Below are positions 1-8,264 of a DNA stretch of 15,584 bases, piece after piece. The notes beneath the pieces are model-generated. The model was not told where the DNA came from, made no database searches, and saw only the letters and a list, made by a program, of their open reading frames with translations. The position numbers and the translations under genes were made by a program. The stretch comes from Bacteroidales bacterium UBA4284. Its GTDB lineage: Bacteria; Bacteroidota; Bacteroidia; Bacteroidales; UBA932. The DNA lies in assembly GCA_002395925.1 (NCBI GenBank), contig DGVM01000093.1, positions 1 through 15,584 on the forward strand. Reading direction: 5' to 3'. Each line of letters starts with the position of its first letter. Position 1 is the stretch's first letter.

Positions 1-702
1 CACTTCGGGAAGAAGAACCTGAAGGTCGGGCACGCCGGCACGCTTGATCCGCTGGCTACGGGGATATTGCTCGTATGCATAGGGCCGGCGACGCGCCGCG
101 CGGAAGAGCTTCAGGCGTCGCCCAAACAATATGTCGCCGGGGTGTGCTTTGGCGCCACTACTCCTTCCTTCGACCTCGAGAAGGATATCGACAGGACCTG
201 CCCGCTGGACGGAGTCTCTCGCGAGAGCATTGAAGCGCTGCTCCCCTCTTTCGTCGGGCAGCAGATGCAGGTCGCTCCCCTCTTCAGCGCCAAATCCGTG
301 GACGGGGTGCGCGCGTATGAAACAGCGCGCCGCCTGCTGCGTGAAGCGCAGGCCAGGGGCGAGAGCTTCGATCCCGGAGACGTGCTGCAATCTTCCCTGA
401 TTGAGATTTACGATCTCAAGTTGCTCAGTTTCGAGGAGGGTTTCTCCTCGGCTCCCGAGCCGGTCGAGCCCACGGAAGGGCGCGGACGCATAAAAGTAGC
501 TGACGTACGTGAGGCTTCGCTGAAGCACGCTGAGATACTCGTGGACTGTTCCAAGGGCACTTACATCCGCGCCCTCGCTAGGGACCTGGGCGAAGCCCTC
601 GGCAGCGGCGCCTTCCTGGGCTCGCTCCGCCGCACCCGCAACGGAGGCTTCGACATCTCCCAGGCCCTCTCCCTTGAGTCCGTCCTTGAGATGCTGGGAT
701 AA
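1..702 (+). CDS. truB: tRNA pseudouridine(55) synthase TruB, 5'-truncated by the window edge
   Basis: TruB converts uridine 55 in the T-loop of tRNAs to pseudouridine in the cytoplasm. The reading frame is open from base 1, so the true start lies upstream; an ATG at 67 is internal because the family's catalytic motif precedes it. The first visible codons give KVGHAGTLDPLATGIL, the TruB active-site block, with the catalytic Asp encoded at 46-48. Later signatures are the KGTYIRALARDLGEAL block and the C-terminal LRRTRNGGFDISQAL block. There are 233 visible codons, so only about 35-45 residues should be missing. No C-terminal PUA domain follows, as is usual for short Bacteroidetes TruB proteins. 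An acidic and proline-rich insert (SSAPEPVEPTEGRG) interrupts the region before the last catalytic-domain strands. The gene ends in a strong hairpin, so it is probably the last gene of its operon. The identification is secure. Confidence 0.96.
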   Translation, partial: HFGKKNLKVGHAGTLDPLATGILLVCIGPATRRAEELQASPKQYVAGVCFGATTPSFDLEKDIDRTCPLDGVSRESIEALLPSFVGQQMQVAPLFSAKSVDGVRAYETARRLLREAQARGESFDPGDVLQSSLIEIYDLKLLSFEEGFSSAPEPVEPTEGRGRIKVADVREASLKHAEILVDCSKGTYIRALARDLGEALGSGAFLGSLRRTRNGGFDISQALSLESVLEMLG

Positions 703-742
703 AAAAAAAGCGATTCCAAATGTCTTGGAACCGCTTTTTTTT
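703..742. terminator. Bidirectional intrinsic terminator between truB and the phosphoesterase operon
   Basis: The arms AAGCGATTCCAA and TTGGAACCGCTT pair over 12 positions, with one G-T wobble, around the loop ATGTC. An A-run precedes the stem and a T-run follows it, so the hairpin reads as stem plus U-tract on both strands. It starts one base after the truB stop and lies 15 bases beyond the stop of the leftward phosphoesterase gene, serving both convergent units. Confidence 0.93.
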
Positions 743-757
743 AATCATCGGAGATTG

Positions 758-2536
758 CTAGTTGCTGGCAAACCCGCCGTAATCCACTGAGAATGCGCTG
801 CATCGATAGACATTGGTCTTCTTGCTGCTCGGAATGGTCTGAGTAGCAACGACCTCCCAGTTCTTTTCCGAGCTGGGATTGCCGGATGCAGGCACAAAAT
901 ACCAGTAGTGGCTGGCAGTGCTGGTAGTCCAGGTGGAGGTATTCTTGTTCAGTTCGTTAAAGAAGAATGAGCAGACGCACACATCGCAGCTGCCTCCGTC
1001 GCCAAGCCTCTTGAAGTCGCCGACCTTGACGCCGTTCTGGAACAGTTCAACCTTCCAGTTTGCTGCATCGTCGTTCCAGATGGCAGCGACGAACGCATTC
1101 TTGAAAACTGAATTGCCCTTGGCGAAGATGTTGGCGGTGCCGCCCACGTTGAGCGATCCGGCACCACCGCTGGATGTGGTGGTCCAGGAATAACGGTAAC
1201 CTTTGGATCCGGTGTAGATCTGGTCGCCGTCGTACACTCTCATCTGGGAGCTGAAGTCGTCCTTGGTGCTCTTGGCCACCCAGTTGGTGATGGTGCCGTT
1301 GACAGCGTCGCACTCGTACAGGCTGTAGCCGTTGGGCTGGCCGTTGGTGTTGAGGTTGCTGCTCCACCAAGCGCCGCAGGCCGCACCGTGCACGTGCTCG
1401 TAGATAGGGAGACCGCTCTTGGTCCTGTACGAGTTGTGGATGTAGTTCTGCGGATAGTGGGTATGGCCTATCATCAGGTGAGCTTCCTTGAAGCCTTTGA
1501 GGGCATTAAGGATTTCCGAGTAGTAGGCATCGTTCTTGTTGACGCTGGAACCGCCGGAAGCCGATCCGCCGCGGAAAGGAATGTGGCAGCACAGTATCAC
1601 GCACTTCTTATCCTTGTCGGGGACAAGCTCGAGATCGGCCTGGAGCCATTTCCACTGATAGGTGGTAAAACCTCCGTTGTAATTCCAAGTGCACTTGTTG
1701 GGGCTGGAATTCGTGGCGGTGGTAGTACCCATCACGTCATCCATCACGATGATATGGAAGTTCCCCCTGTTGAAGGAGTAGTCGGTGGGACCGAAGTTCT
1801 CGAAAAAGTTGGCGGTGGCGTCAAAGTCGGTGCTGGCCTTGCCATTATGATCGTGGTTGCCTATGCACTGGAAGAACGGCAGATACCTGCCGCCCACGTT
1901 GACGTTGGACATCGATTTCTTCATTCCCTCCCAGGTATTGGTGCTGTCGAAGATAATGTCTCCAAGCGTTATGGCGTACGGATTGGGATATTCCGACGCA
2001 AAAGAAGAGAGAGTGCTCTGGATGTTGGGGACAGTCTCTGTAGCATACCTCTGGACCTGGGCATCTGTCTGGCACTGGGGGTCACCTATCATCACGAGGG
2101 TGAACTTGTCCTCAGATGCCGTCTGGCGGGTAAGAGTAAAGTCATAGCGGTTCTGCTGATCCCTGATAATGGTACCGGGAGAGAAGAACGCGGGGAGATG
2201 CGTAGTCGGATCAAGAGGGACTTCATAGCCGGAAGGAATACTAAGATAGGCCTTGCGGGCATAACGGCTGCCCACTATCTGGTACACGCCGTTGGCGTCA
2301 GTAACCACATAGGTATAGCCGTCCGTCACGGGCACACCGGCAATGGGGTTGCCGGATGCATCCTTGACGATGCCTATCATATTGGCTTCCTCGTTGATAA
2401 TCGTTCCGTTAAGTTCGGTTACGCGGTCGGCATCAGTCTTGCCGCCCTTATCTTTGTCATCTGGATTTGTTTTGTCGCAAGCAGCCCCCGCAAAGAGGGC
2501 TGCCGCGACCAAAACGATATTGGTAAATCTATTCAT
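758..2536 (-). CDS. Secreted calcineurin-like metallophosphoesterase lipoprotein (MetallophosN / Metallophos / MetallophosC architecture)
   Basis: This is a predicted envelope lipoprotein that hydrolyses phosphoesters with a two-metal centre; the substrate is unknown. Residues 1-20 form a lipoprotein signal (lipobox AGAAC, Cys20), followed by an Asp/Lys-rich linker. Residues 52-135 resemble a carboxypeptidase-regulatory-like beta domain (MetallophosN). The catalytic domain spans about 145-390 and shows all five metal motifs: GDPQ (151-154), GDIIFD (192-197), GNHDH (226-230), CCH (316-318) and GHTH (357-360). The usual DxH of motif I is DxQ here, a variant known in some relatives. Residues 435-592 match the MetallophosC beta domain. 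Start: the ATG at 2536 lies 6 bases after the susD stop, so the gene is translated from the susCD operon and probably acts on the same substrate. It is paralogous to the protein encoded at 11119-13236. Family confidence is high; the substrate is open. Confidence 0.93.
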   Translation of the reverse strand: MNRFTNIVLVAAALFAGAACDKTNPDDKDKGGKTDADRVTELNGTIINEEANMIGIVKDASGNPIAGVPVTDGYTYVVTDANGVYQIVGSRYARKAYLSIPSGYEVPLDPTTHLPAFFSPGTIIRDQQNRYDFTLTRQTASEDKFTLVMIGDPQCQTDAQVQRYATETVPNIQSTLSSFASEYPNPYAITLGDIIFDSTNTWEGMKKSMSNVNVGGRYLPFFQCIGNHDHNGKASTDFDATANFFENFGPTDYSFNRGNFHIIVMDDVMGTTTATNSSPNKCTWNYNGGFTTYQWKWLQADLELVPDKDKKCVILCCHIPFRGGSASGGSSVNKNDAYYSEILNALKGFKEAHLMIGHTHYPQNYIHNSYRTKSGLPIYEHVHGAACGAWWSSNLNTNGQPNGYSLYECDAVNGTITNWVAKSTKDDFSSQMRVYDGDQIYTGSKGYRYSWTTTSSGGAGSLNVGGTANIFAKGNSVFKNAFVAAIWNDDAANWKVELFQNGVKVGDFKRLGDGGSCDVCVCSFFFNELNKNTSTWTTSTASHYWYFVPASGNPSSEKNWEVVATQTIPSSKKTNVYRCSAFSVDYGGFASN

Positions 2537-2542
2537 TTTAAA

Positions 2543-4495
2543 CTATTCCCATCCCCAGTTCTGGACGATGTTGGTATTCAAGAGAAGGACTGAGCTTGAG
2601 TTGATAGGATAGAGATACTTCTTCTGGGCAAACTCAAGTGCATAGTGGAAAATAAGATAACCGTGGTCACCCTCGGACAGCGAGAAGCTCTGGTCGGCAC
2701 CGCTGTTGGCAATACCGAAAGAGGTTTCGGACGCCTTGGAGCCGAAGGTTACAAGACCGTGGACAAGGTCGAATCCGCCCTTGCCGTCTTTAGCCTTGGT
2801 GTAGGTATCGGTATCTTTGTCGTAGTTGTATTCTCCCTTGCCCTCGGTGTTTGCAGCAAACACGGGGTTGAACAGGAAGCCGTTCTTGTAGTCTTCCTTG
2901 GTAACCCAGATACCGCGGTTTCCGCGGCCGTTGGTGTTCTTCTGGGTTATAAGGCTGAGGCAGTGCCAACGATGGAGGTCATCACCACGGAAGCCCTCGT
3001 ATCCAAGCTCGGTAACCCTCTCACGGCGGATCTCAAGCAGATCGGCGGTAAGATGGGACTTGAGCTCATTGGCGCGGTTGCCCTGAAGGCCCTGCTCCTC
3101 AAAGTCATAAGCTGTAGCGTAGTAGTTGTACAGCATAGGATCTGCATCGACAGGACGGCCGGTGTAGGTCAAGCCGGCACGCTGGCGGATAAGACCGACG
3201 GACTCGGCCCAGACGGCATCATCCATCTGGCCAAGCTCTGCCTTTGCCTCTGCATAGTTGAGAAGGACCTCGGCGTAACGCATAATGGGAATGGAGTTAC
3301 CGCACTTTGCAACCTGGAACTGCTGCTCCTCCTCGATGTTCCACTTGGTAAGATTGTAACCCGAGTAGGTAAGCTGGCAAGGCATCCACTTAGCATAAGT
3401 CGCACCGGAAAGGGCCTTGTAGGTAAGGCCGATGTGGTTGACATTGTTGTTGAGGCGAGGGTCACGGCCGTTGTTTGCCGCCATTTCCTCATAGAGGGGA
3501 ATCTGATCGTTGGTGATAGGGGTTCCGTCGATTTTGAGGAAGTGGTTGACATACTCCTTGGTAGGGCTGGGGCCGCCGACGGTGGAACCGCGGAAGTCGG
3601 AGGTCAGGGAGTGGGTGCGGGTAGCATCCTCGCCGGTCGAATACTCGGCCACCCAGATCATCTCGGGATTGCCCAGGAGGTTCTCGGTGACGAAGTTGTC
3701 GTGATAGCTGGCATTCAGCTGGAACTTGCCGGACGACATAATGACTTTGCTGGCATCCACTGCAATCTGGAGCAGCTGGTCGGCAGTTTCGTACTTGTTG
3801 GTCCAGGGCTTGTAGGTGGAGGTATTCACATCGAAATACTTCCTGTAGGTTCCCTCATAGAGAGCGATCCTGGAAAGAAATGCAGCAGCAACCCACTTGT
3901 TGATGACGTTCTTGTAGGTGTCGTCACCGAGGCAGTTGTCAACAGCAAACTGAAGGTCCTCGATGCACTTGTGGACTACATACTCGCGGTCATCCCTGGG
4001 AGCGTAGAGCATAGCGCTGTCCTTTGGATCGACAAGAGTCTCCTGCCACGGCACGTCGCCATAAGCTTTGACTTTCCCCCAAATGAAGTATGCCCTCCAG
4101 AAGCGACCGACGCCCTGGTAGTGGTTGTAAATCTCGTCCGACACCTTGCCTTTTGCCCGTACCATATTGTTGATAAGGACATTGGCACGACGGACGTTGT
4201 TATATGACCACGCTCCTTGATCAGAAGATTTGAAAATATCTCCCGGATACCAGAACTTGGAGGCATCACGCTTGGCCGTAAGATCGGAAGCGATGTCTGA
4301 GCCGTTGGCAATGTCATCGGCCGTAGGCTGATAAGTCTCAATCAGGCCGTTGGCAAAAAGCCTGAGCTCCTGCTCGCTCGTAAAGAAAGTATCGGCGGAA
4401 ACCTCGTCCAGAGGAGAAACGGTAAGGAACTTCTCACAGGAAACAAGGCTCAACGCGGCAGCAACACTGATGATTGAATAAAATATCTTTTTCAT
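2543..4495 (-). CDS. SusD/RagB family outer-membrane nutrient-binding lipoprotein
   Basis: SusD-like lipoproteins sit on the outer-membrane surface as the lid of a SusC transporter and bind the incoming ligand; they are not enzymes. The 650-residue length is at the upper end of the family. Residues 1-20 are a lipoprotein signal with lipobox LVSC (Cys20), followed by the characteristic EKFLTVSPLDEVS opening seen in SusD proteins. The N-terminal SusD-like/TPR region covers roughly 25-230. A C-terminal RagB/SusD motif is visible at about 488-510 (RRERVTELGYEGFRGDDLHRW without its ends). The start ATG lies 12 bases after the susC stop, so the pair is co-transcribed and probably translationally linked. 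The ligand cannot be assigned from sequence. The neighbouring phosphoesterase and the absence of glycan-degrading enzymes argue that it may not be an ordinary polysaccharide. Confidence 0.95.
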   Translation of the reverse strand: MKKIFYSIISVAAALSLVSCEKFLTVSPLDEVSADTFFTSEQELRLFANGLIETYQPTADDIANGSDIASDLTAKRDASKFWYPGDIFKSSDQGAWSYNNVRRANVLINNMVRAKGKVSDEIYNHYQGVGRFWRAYFIWGKVKAYGDVPWQETLVDPKDSAMLYAPRDDREYVVHKCIEDLQFAVDNCLGDDTYKNVINKWVAAAFLSRIALYEGTYRKYFDVNTSTYKPWTNKYETADQLLQIAVDASKVIMSSGKFQLNASYHDNFVTENLLGNPEMIWVAEYSTGEDATRTHSLTSDFRGSTVGGPSPTKEYVNHFLKIDGTPITNDQIPLYEEMAANNGRDPRLNNNVNHIGLTYKALSGATYAKWMPCQLTYSGYNLTKWNIEEEQQFQVAKCGNSIPIMRYAEVLLNYAEAKAELGQMDDAVWAESVGLIRQRAGLTYTGRPVDADPMLYNYYATAYDFEEQGLQGNRANELKSHLTADLLEIRRERVTELGYEGFRGDDLHRWHCLSLITQKNTNGRGNRGIWVTKEDYKNGFLFNPVFAANTEGKGEYNYDKDTDTYTKAKDGKGGFDLVHGLVTFGSKASETSFGIANSGADQSFSLSEGDHGYLIFHYALEFAQKKYLYPINSSSVLLLNTNIVQNWGWE

Positions 4496-4507
4496 TTCAA
4501 GTGCATT

Positions 4508-7500
4508 TTAGAAGGAGAGGTTGATACCGAAAGTGTAGGTCTTGAGCATAGGATAGCTGTAGCCTTCACCCATACCGTTGTAACCTTTGGCGTGGTTGTT
4601 GGTATCTTCGTCACCGGCCTCGATGACCTCGGGGTCGATGGCCGTACTATGCTTGAACAGAGGAGAGAATGTGAAGAGGTTTTCACCCGAGAAGAAGATG
4701 TTGAGTCTCTTGATGTTGATCTTGTCGGTAATCTTCTTGGGAATCGTATAGTCGATGGTCAGGTTCTGAAGCCTGATGAATGCGACGTTCTGCAGGAAGT
4801 GGTCGTTGGGAGTGGAAAGGGGACCGACGTTACGGTTGGACACATAACCACGCTGCGCAGTCCAATAAGGCTTGGATGCCATATTGGTAACGACCCACTT
4901 GTCGGTGCTGGTGTCGATATCGACCATATTTCCGAGGTGGCTCTTGAGCAGGATACCGTAAGGACGGTCGTACATTCCGTAGAACATACCGGAGCCGGTG
5001 GAGAAGTACCACTCCTTCTTGCCTACGCCGCGGAACGAAGCGCTGATGCCGATGTTGTTCCAGTTGGCGGAGAGCACCAGACCGAACTGGTAGCGGGGAG
5101 TCTCGTTTCCGATTCTCTCGAGATCGCCGTGGTCGTCAAGAATGGCCTTGCCGTAGTTGATGGTACCGTCGCCGTTGACATCGACGAACTTAAGGTCACC
5201 TGCGTATGTACGGTAGATGGAGGTACCGTTCTGGTGGAACACGTCGGTAGCCCAGTCGTTGGACTCGTCATTGGTTGCAAAGATACCTGCAGTACGGTAA
5301 CCCCAGATTTCTCCGAGTTCCTTTCCTTCGTAGAAGTTGAAGATGTCACCGGTCGCATTGTAGAAGCTGGTCACGAAGCAGCGGTTGTCGAACAGGGTCG
5401 CCTTGGCGCTGTAAGCGAAGGGCTTGCCGCCGAGCTTGAACTGGTCTTTCCACTGGAGCTGCAGTTCCCAGCCGATGTCGCGGGTGGAACCGTAGTTACC
5501 CTTCGGGGTGCTGGCACCTAGCTGCTGGGGAAGGGTGGGTCCGGCGATCAGGAGGTCCTTGGAATCCTTGATGTAGGCGTCACCGGAGAAGGACAGACGG
5601 TTGTTGAAGATATCGAAGTCCAAACCGACGTCATAGGTGGTGATGGTCTCCCAGGTAAGGGATTCGGGAACCAGGCTGGTAGGAGAAATGGTGTAAGGCA
5701 CCTTTGCTCCCTGGATGAGGTTGCCGGACTTGGAGATTGACCAAGTGTCCATAAAGGCATAGTCGGAAATGTTGGCATTACCGAGCGAGCCGGCATTGAC
5801 CCTGAACTTAAGGTTGTTGAGCCAGGACTTTGCACCCTGCATCCAAGGCTCCTCGGAAATACGCCATCCGAAGGAAGCGGAAGGGAAGAAACCCCAACGC
5901 TGGGAGGCCGGGAAACGGGAAGAACCGTCATAACGTCCTGCGACCTCGAAGATGTACCTGTTGAGGAGGGTGTAGTTGATACGTCCGAAGAAACCTACCT
6001 CGGCACGGTCGTAACCGTCATCGTTGACATTGTAAACATCGAGGTCGAAGAGCTCGAAGGAAGGAATCTGAGGATACATCACACCCCTTCTCTGCAGATA
6101 GAGACGACGGTAATTGGTCGATGCGAGGTTCCAACCGGCAGTGACGTCAAGGTCGTGCTTTTCGCCGAGCTTGGGAGTCCAGTTACCCACGATGTTGGCA
6201 GCCAGGTAGTCGGTGTTGTAACGCCAGTCACTCTTATATGAAGAGGTGTATTCGTTGTAATTCTTCGTACCGTTGGGGCTGAGATAACCGGTCTGCATAG
6301 GAGAAAGGCGCAGCTGCGTGGAGCGGATGGTCTTGAGGGTAACGTCGCCCGTCACCTTGAGCACGTCCTTGATAGGAGTGAGCTCGAGGGTGGTGGTGGA
6401 AATGGCGTCGAACTTGTTGTTCTCCTGGTAAGCCTCGTCGTTATGCCAGGCGGTGTAGCAGGTTGCAGCGCCTGCAAAGGTATTGGTGCCGTCTTCGTTC
6501 AGAGGTACGAGCACAGGTTGTGCGCGGATTTCGAACTGACGCTGGATAACGTAAGAACCGGACACCACGGTAGGCTGATGGTATTTCCTCTTGAAGATGT
6601 AGGCGTTTTCGGAAATCTTGAACCAAGGAGTCACCTGTACGGAACCCTTGGCACGGAGGCTCAGAGAGTTGAACTGCTCGTTGCCGAAATTGTAGATTCC
6701 GTCCTGATCGTAATAACGTCCGCTGACGCTGAAAGTGGTCTTCTCTCCGGAACCGGAAACAGTGAAGTTGTAGTTCTGGGTGGCGTTGTAGTCCTTATAA
6801 TAAAGGTCATACCAGTTGGTGCTGCCGTAGTAGCGGTAGGTCCCGTCAGCCTCGTACCCGTAAGGATTCTGATAGTACTCATAGGTAGGATCCTGCCAGC
6901 GGCGGCAGAGCTCTTCGTAATACTCGGGAGAGAAGGTGTCGTAACCGTTGACGGCAGAAGGATATGCGCCGTTGAGGCCGCCGCCCTTCTGAGGGGTACT
7001 TGCAGAGAGCTGGGAGAAGAGGATGTAGTATTTTGCCCAGGTCGGACCGTCGGAGACGATCTCGTCTTCCCAGATACGGGTCCTGCGGTTGATACCGTAG
7101 GAGGCGCTGAAGTTTGCGGAGACCCTGTCCTTGGAGGGTTTCTTGGTGGTCACGAGGATAACGCCGAAAGCACCACGGGCACCGTACACTGCGCAGGAAG
7201 CCGCATCCTTAAGGACGGAAATGGTCTCGACGTCCTCGGGGTTGACGGTTGAAAGGTCACCTTCGACACCGTCAATCATAATCAGGCAGCTGCCTCCCTG
7301 ACCCATTGAATAGGTGCCGAACTCCTTTCCTGACGTTGCCGTACGGGATTCATAAGACTTTTTGCTGTTACCTCTTATACTAATGTCGCCCTGGTGGGAT
7401 GCCTTACCATCGACGGTGACGATCTGCAGACCGGCAACCTGGCCCTGGAGGGAACGGGAAACCGTAGCGTTGGTCCTGTTCTCAAGGGCCTCGCCGTCAA

Positions 7501-7876
7501 CTGTCTCGACGGCGCCCACGAGCTGGGTCTTCTTAAGGGTACCATAACCCACGACCACCGTAGCCTCGAGGACTTCGGCATCGTCGGCAAGGGTGAAGTT
7601 GATAACGGAGCGGCCGGAAACAGGCTCTTCCTGAGTCTTGTACCCGATGCTCTGGCAAATAAGGACTGCGTCGGGGCCTACCTGCAGGGTGTACTTACCG
7701 TCAATGTCGGTAACGGCACCCTTGGAAGTTCCCTTGACCATAACGGCAGCCCCGACCATAGGTACGTTGTTCGAATCCGATACAACGCCGGTAACGGTCT
7801 GGTTCTGCGCAAACACCGTGGCGGTGAATAGCAAACCGATCACGAGTGCAGCGAAACTTGATTTGAATAATTTCAT
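4508..7876 (-). CDS. SusC/RagA family TonB-dependent outer-membrane transporter
   Basis: This 1,122-residue beta-barrel imports a ligand across the outer membrane using TonB energy, as the partner of the SusD protein encoded immediately downstream. Residues 1-23 form a type I signal peptide (cleavage probably VFA/QNQ). Residues 27-100 are the carboxypeptidase-D-like regulatory domain typical of SusC. A TonB-box-like segment plus the conserved VVVGYGTLKK follows at about 101-116. The plug domain spans about 115-247, with SLQGQVAGLQI, DISIRGN, MIDGVEGD and DAASCAVYGARGAFGVILVTTK. The rest is barrel, ending in the aromatic terminus YTFGINLSF expected for outer-membrane insertion. There is no extra N-terminal secretin/STN-like domain, so it is not the form that signals to an anti-sigma factor. 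It is the first gene of the operon. A long leader with an inverted repeat precedes the ATG at 7876. Confidence 0.96.
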   Translation of the reverse strand: MKLFKSSFAALVIGLLFTATVFAQNQTVTGVVSDSNNVPMVGAAVMVKGTSKGAVTDIDGKYTLQVGPDAVLICQSIGYKTQEEPVSGRSVINFTLADDAEVLEATVVVGYGTLKKTQLVGAVETVDGEALENRTNATVSRSLQGQVAGLQIVTVDGKASHQGDISIRGNSKKSYESRTATSGKEFGTYSMGQGGSCLIMIDGVEGDLSTVNPEDVETISVLKDAASCAVYGARGAFGVILVTTKKPSKDRVSANFSASYGINRRTRIWEDEIVSDGPTWAKYYILFSQLSASTPQKGGGLNGAYPSAVNGYDTFSPEYYEELCRRWQDPTYEYYQNPYGYEADGTYRYYGSTNWYDLYYKDYNATQNYNFTVSGSGEKTTFSVSGRYYDQDGIYNFGNEQFNSLSLRAKGSVQVTPWFKISENAYIFKRKYHQPTVVSGSYVIQRQFEIRAQPVLVPLNEDGTNTFAGAATCYTAWHNDEAYQENNKFDAISTTTLELTPIKDVLKVTGDVTLKTIRSTQLRLSPMQTGYLSPNGTKNYNEYTSSYKSDWRYNTDYLAANIVGNWTPKLGEKHDLDVTAGWNLASTNYRRLYLQRRGVMYPQIPSFELFDLDVYNVNDDGYDRAEVGFFGRINYTLLNRYIFEVAGRYDGSSRFPASQRWGFFPSASFGWRISEEPWMQGAKSWLNNLKFRVNAGSLGNANISDYAFMDTWSISKSGNLIQGAKVPYTISPTSLVPESLTWETITTYDVGLDFDIFNNRLSFSGDAYIKDSKDLLIAGPTLPQQLGASTPKGNYGSTRDIGWELQLQWKDQFKLGGKPFAYSAKATLFDNRCFVTSFYNATGDIFNFYEGKELGEIWGYRTAGIFATNDESNDWATDVFHQNGTSIYRTYAGDLKFVDVNGDGTINYGKAILDDHGDLERIGNETPRYQFGLVLSANWNNIGISASFRGVGKKEWYFSTGSGMFYGMYDRPYGILLKSHLGNMVDIDTSTDKWVVTNMASKPYWTAQRGYVSNRNVGPLSTPNDHFLQNVAFIRLQNLTIDYTIPKKITDKINIKRLNIFFSGENLFTFSPLFKHSTAIDPEVIEAGDEDTNNHAKGYNGMGEGYSYPMLKTYTFGINLSF

Positions 7877-7882
7877 AAGTAA

Positions 7883-7947
7883 CTAATGATCCTAATTTAT
7901 TTTCACAAGTTGTAAGTCTCGAAAAACAAGATGGTTAGGATTGTTAG
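7883..7947 (-). promoter_or_regulatory. Imperfect 13-base inverted repeat in the susC leader
   Basis: The arms CTAATGATCCTAA (7883-7895) and TTAGGATTGTTAG (7935-7947) are inverted copies that match at 11 of 13 positions, separated by 39 bases. One arm lies only 7-19 bases upstream of the susC ATG. In the susC transcript it would form a 7-bp helix, then two mismatches, then 4 bp, placing the ribosome-entry region in a stem. It could be an RNA switch or a protein operator; either role is inference. Confidence 0.4.
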
Positions 7948-8042
7948 CTGGCTTTCAGTTTGTTTTTTTTTATTTGTTTTTACCTGTTAAATTTGTTTTA
8001 AGTGTCATCAAAAATCTGGCGTCAATATTACTATTTATAGGA

Positions 8043-8050
8043 CAAATATA
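8043..8050 (-). promoter_or_regulatory. Candidate -7 element for the susC-susD-phosphoesterase operon
   Basis: Read on the minus strand the octamer is TATATTTG, an exact match to the Bacteroidetes -7 consensus TAnnTTTG. It is the only such match I found on this strand in the intergenic region. The -33 position about 20 bases upstream carries only a weak match (TGAA), so activation by a regulator is possible. Transcription would start near 8037, leaving a leader of about 160 bases. Confidence 0.5.
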
Positions 8051-8140
8051 ATCGTTTTTTCAAAACGTTGTTCACTATTATTAATTTTTTTGTAATTCCT
8101 TTATCTCGATTCCCGCTCATTTGTTTTTTTGTCTGGTTCG

Positions 8141-8172
8141 TTTGTTTTTTTATTTCAAAATAAATATCTTTG
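8141..8172 (+). promoter_or_regulatory. Promoter of the FN3/beta-helix lipoprotein gene
   Basis: TTTG at 8141-8144 and TATCTTTG at 8165-8172 match the Bacteroidetes -33 (TTTG) and -7 (TAnnTTTG) elements with a 20-base spacer. This is close to the ideal housekeeping-sigma promoter of the phylum. The start site would be near 8178, giving a leader of about 85 bases before the ATG at 8265. Confidence 0.75.
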
Positions 8173-8264
8173 CATCGTAAGTCTCAAAGAAGAAAAGCAT
8201 AATGTGGTTATGGTGCGTCGAAACGGCGAACCTTTCATTGTTGTTTTCAATAACAATAAACATT

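Larger units (their letters stand above)
7877..8264. other. A/T-rich divergent intergenic control region
   Basis: These 388 bases separate the leftward susC operon from the rightward beta-helix lipoprotein gene and contain no credible gene. The region is much richer in A/T than its surroundings, with long T-runs around 7965-8000 and 8140-8152. It holds a -7 element for each direction (8043-8050 minus, 8165-8172 plus) and a 13-base inverted repeat next to the susC start. Inferred 5' leaders are about 160 bases for susC and about 85 bases for the rightward gene, much longer than the leaders of the genes starting at 11119 and 14076. I found no known riboswitch fold by eye. Confidence 0.8.

Noticed and set aside
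1388..2593. Long plus-strand open frame (401 codons) opposite the first phosphoesterase
   Set aside because: It is antisense to a gene with clear signal peptide and catalytic motifs, its own translation shows no recognisable motif, and it runs past the operon junction. It is a shadow of codon bias.
2645..4207. Long plus-strand open frame (520 codons) opposite susD
   Set aside because: It is antisense to a well-supported SusD gene, has a Val/Gly/Leu-rich composition typical of reverse-strand reading and has no promoter or conserved motif. The open frames opposite susC (4592-5521 and 6443-7252) are rejected for the same reason.
7912..8185. Nine-base direct repeat GTAAGTCTC at 7912-7920 and 8177-8185
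   Set aside because: One copy lies in each divergent leader, which is suggestive of a shared site, but a chance 9-mer match within about 390 bases is not rare and no further similarity surrounds it.
8202..8264. Upstream in-frame ATG extending the beta-helix lipoprotein by 21 residues
   Set aside because: It would put extra residues in front of a complete lipoprotein signal peptide and bury it; the ATG at 8265 gives a canonical lipobox at Cys21.
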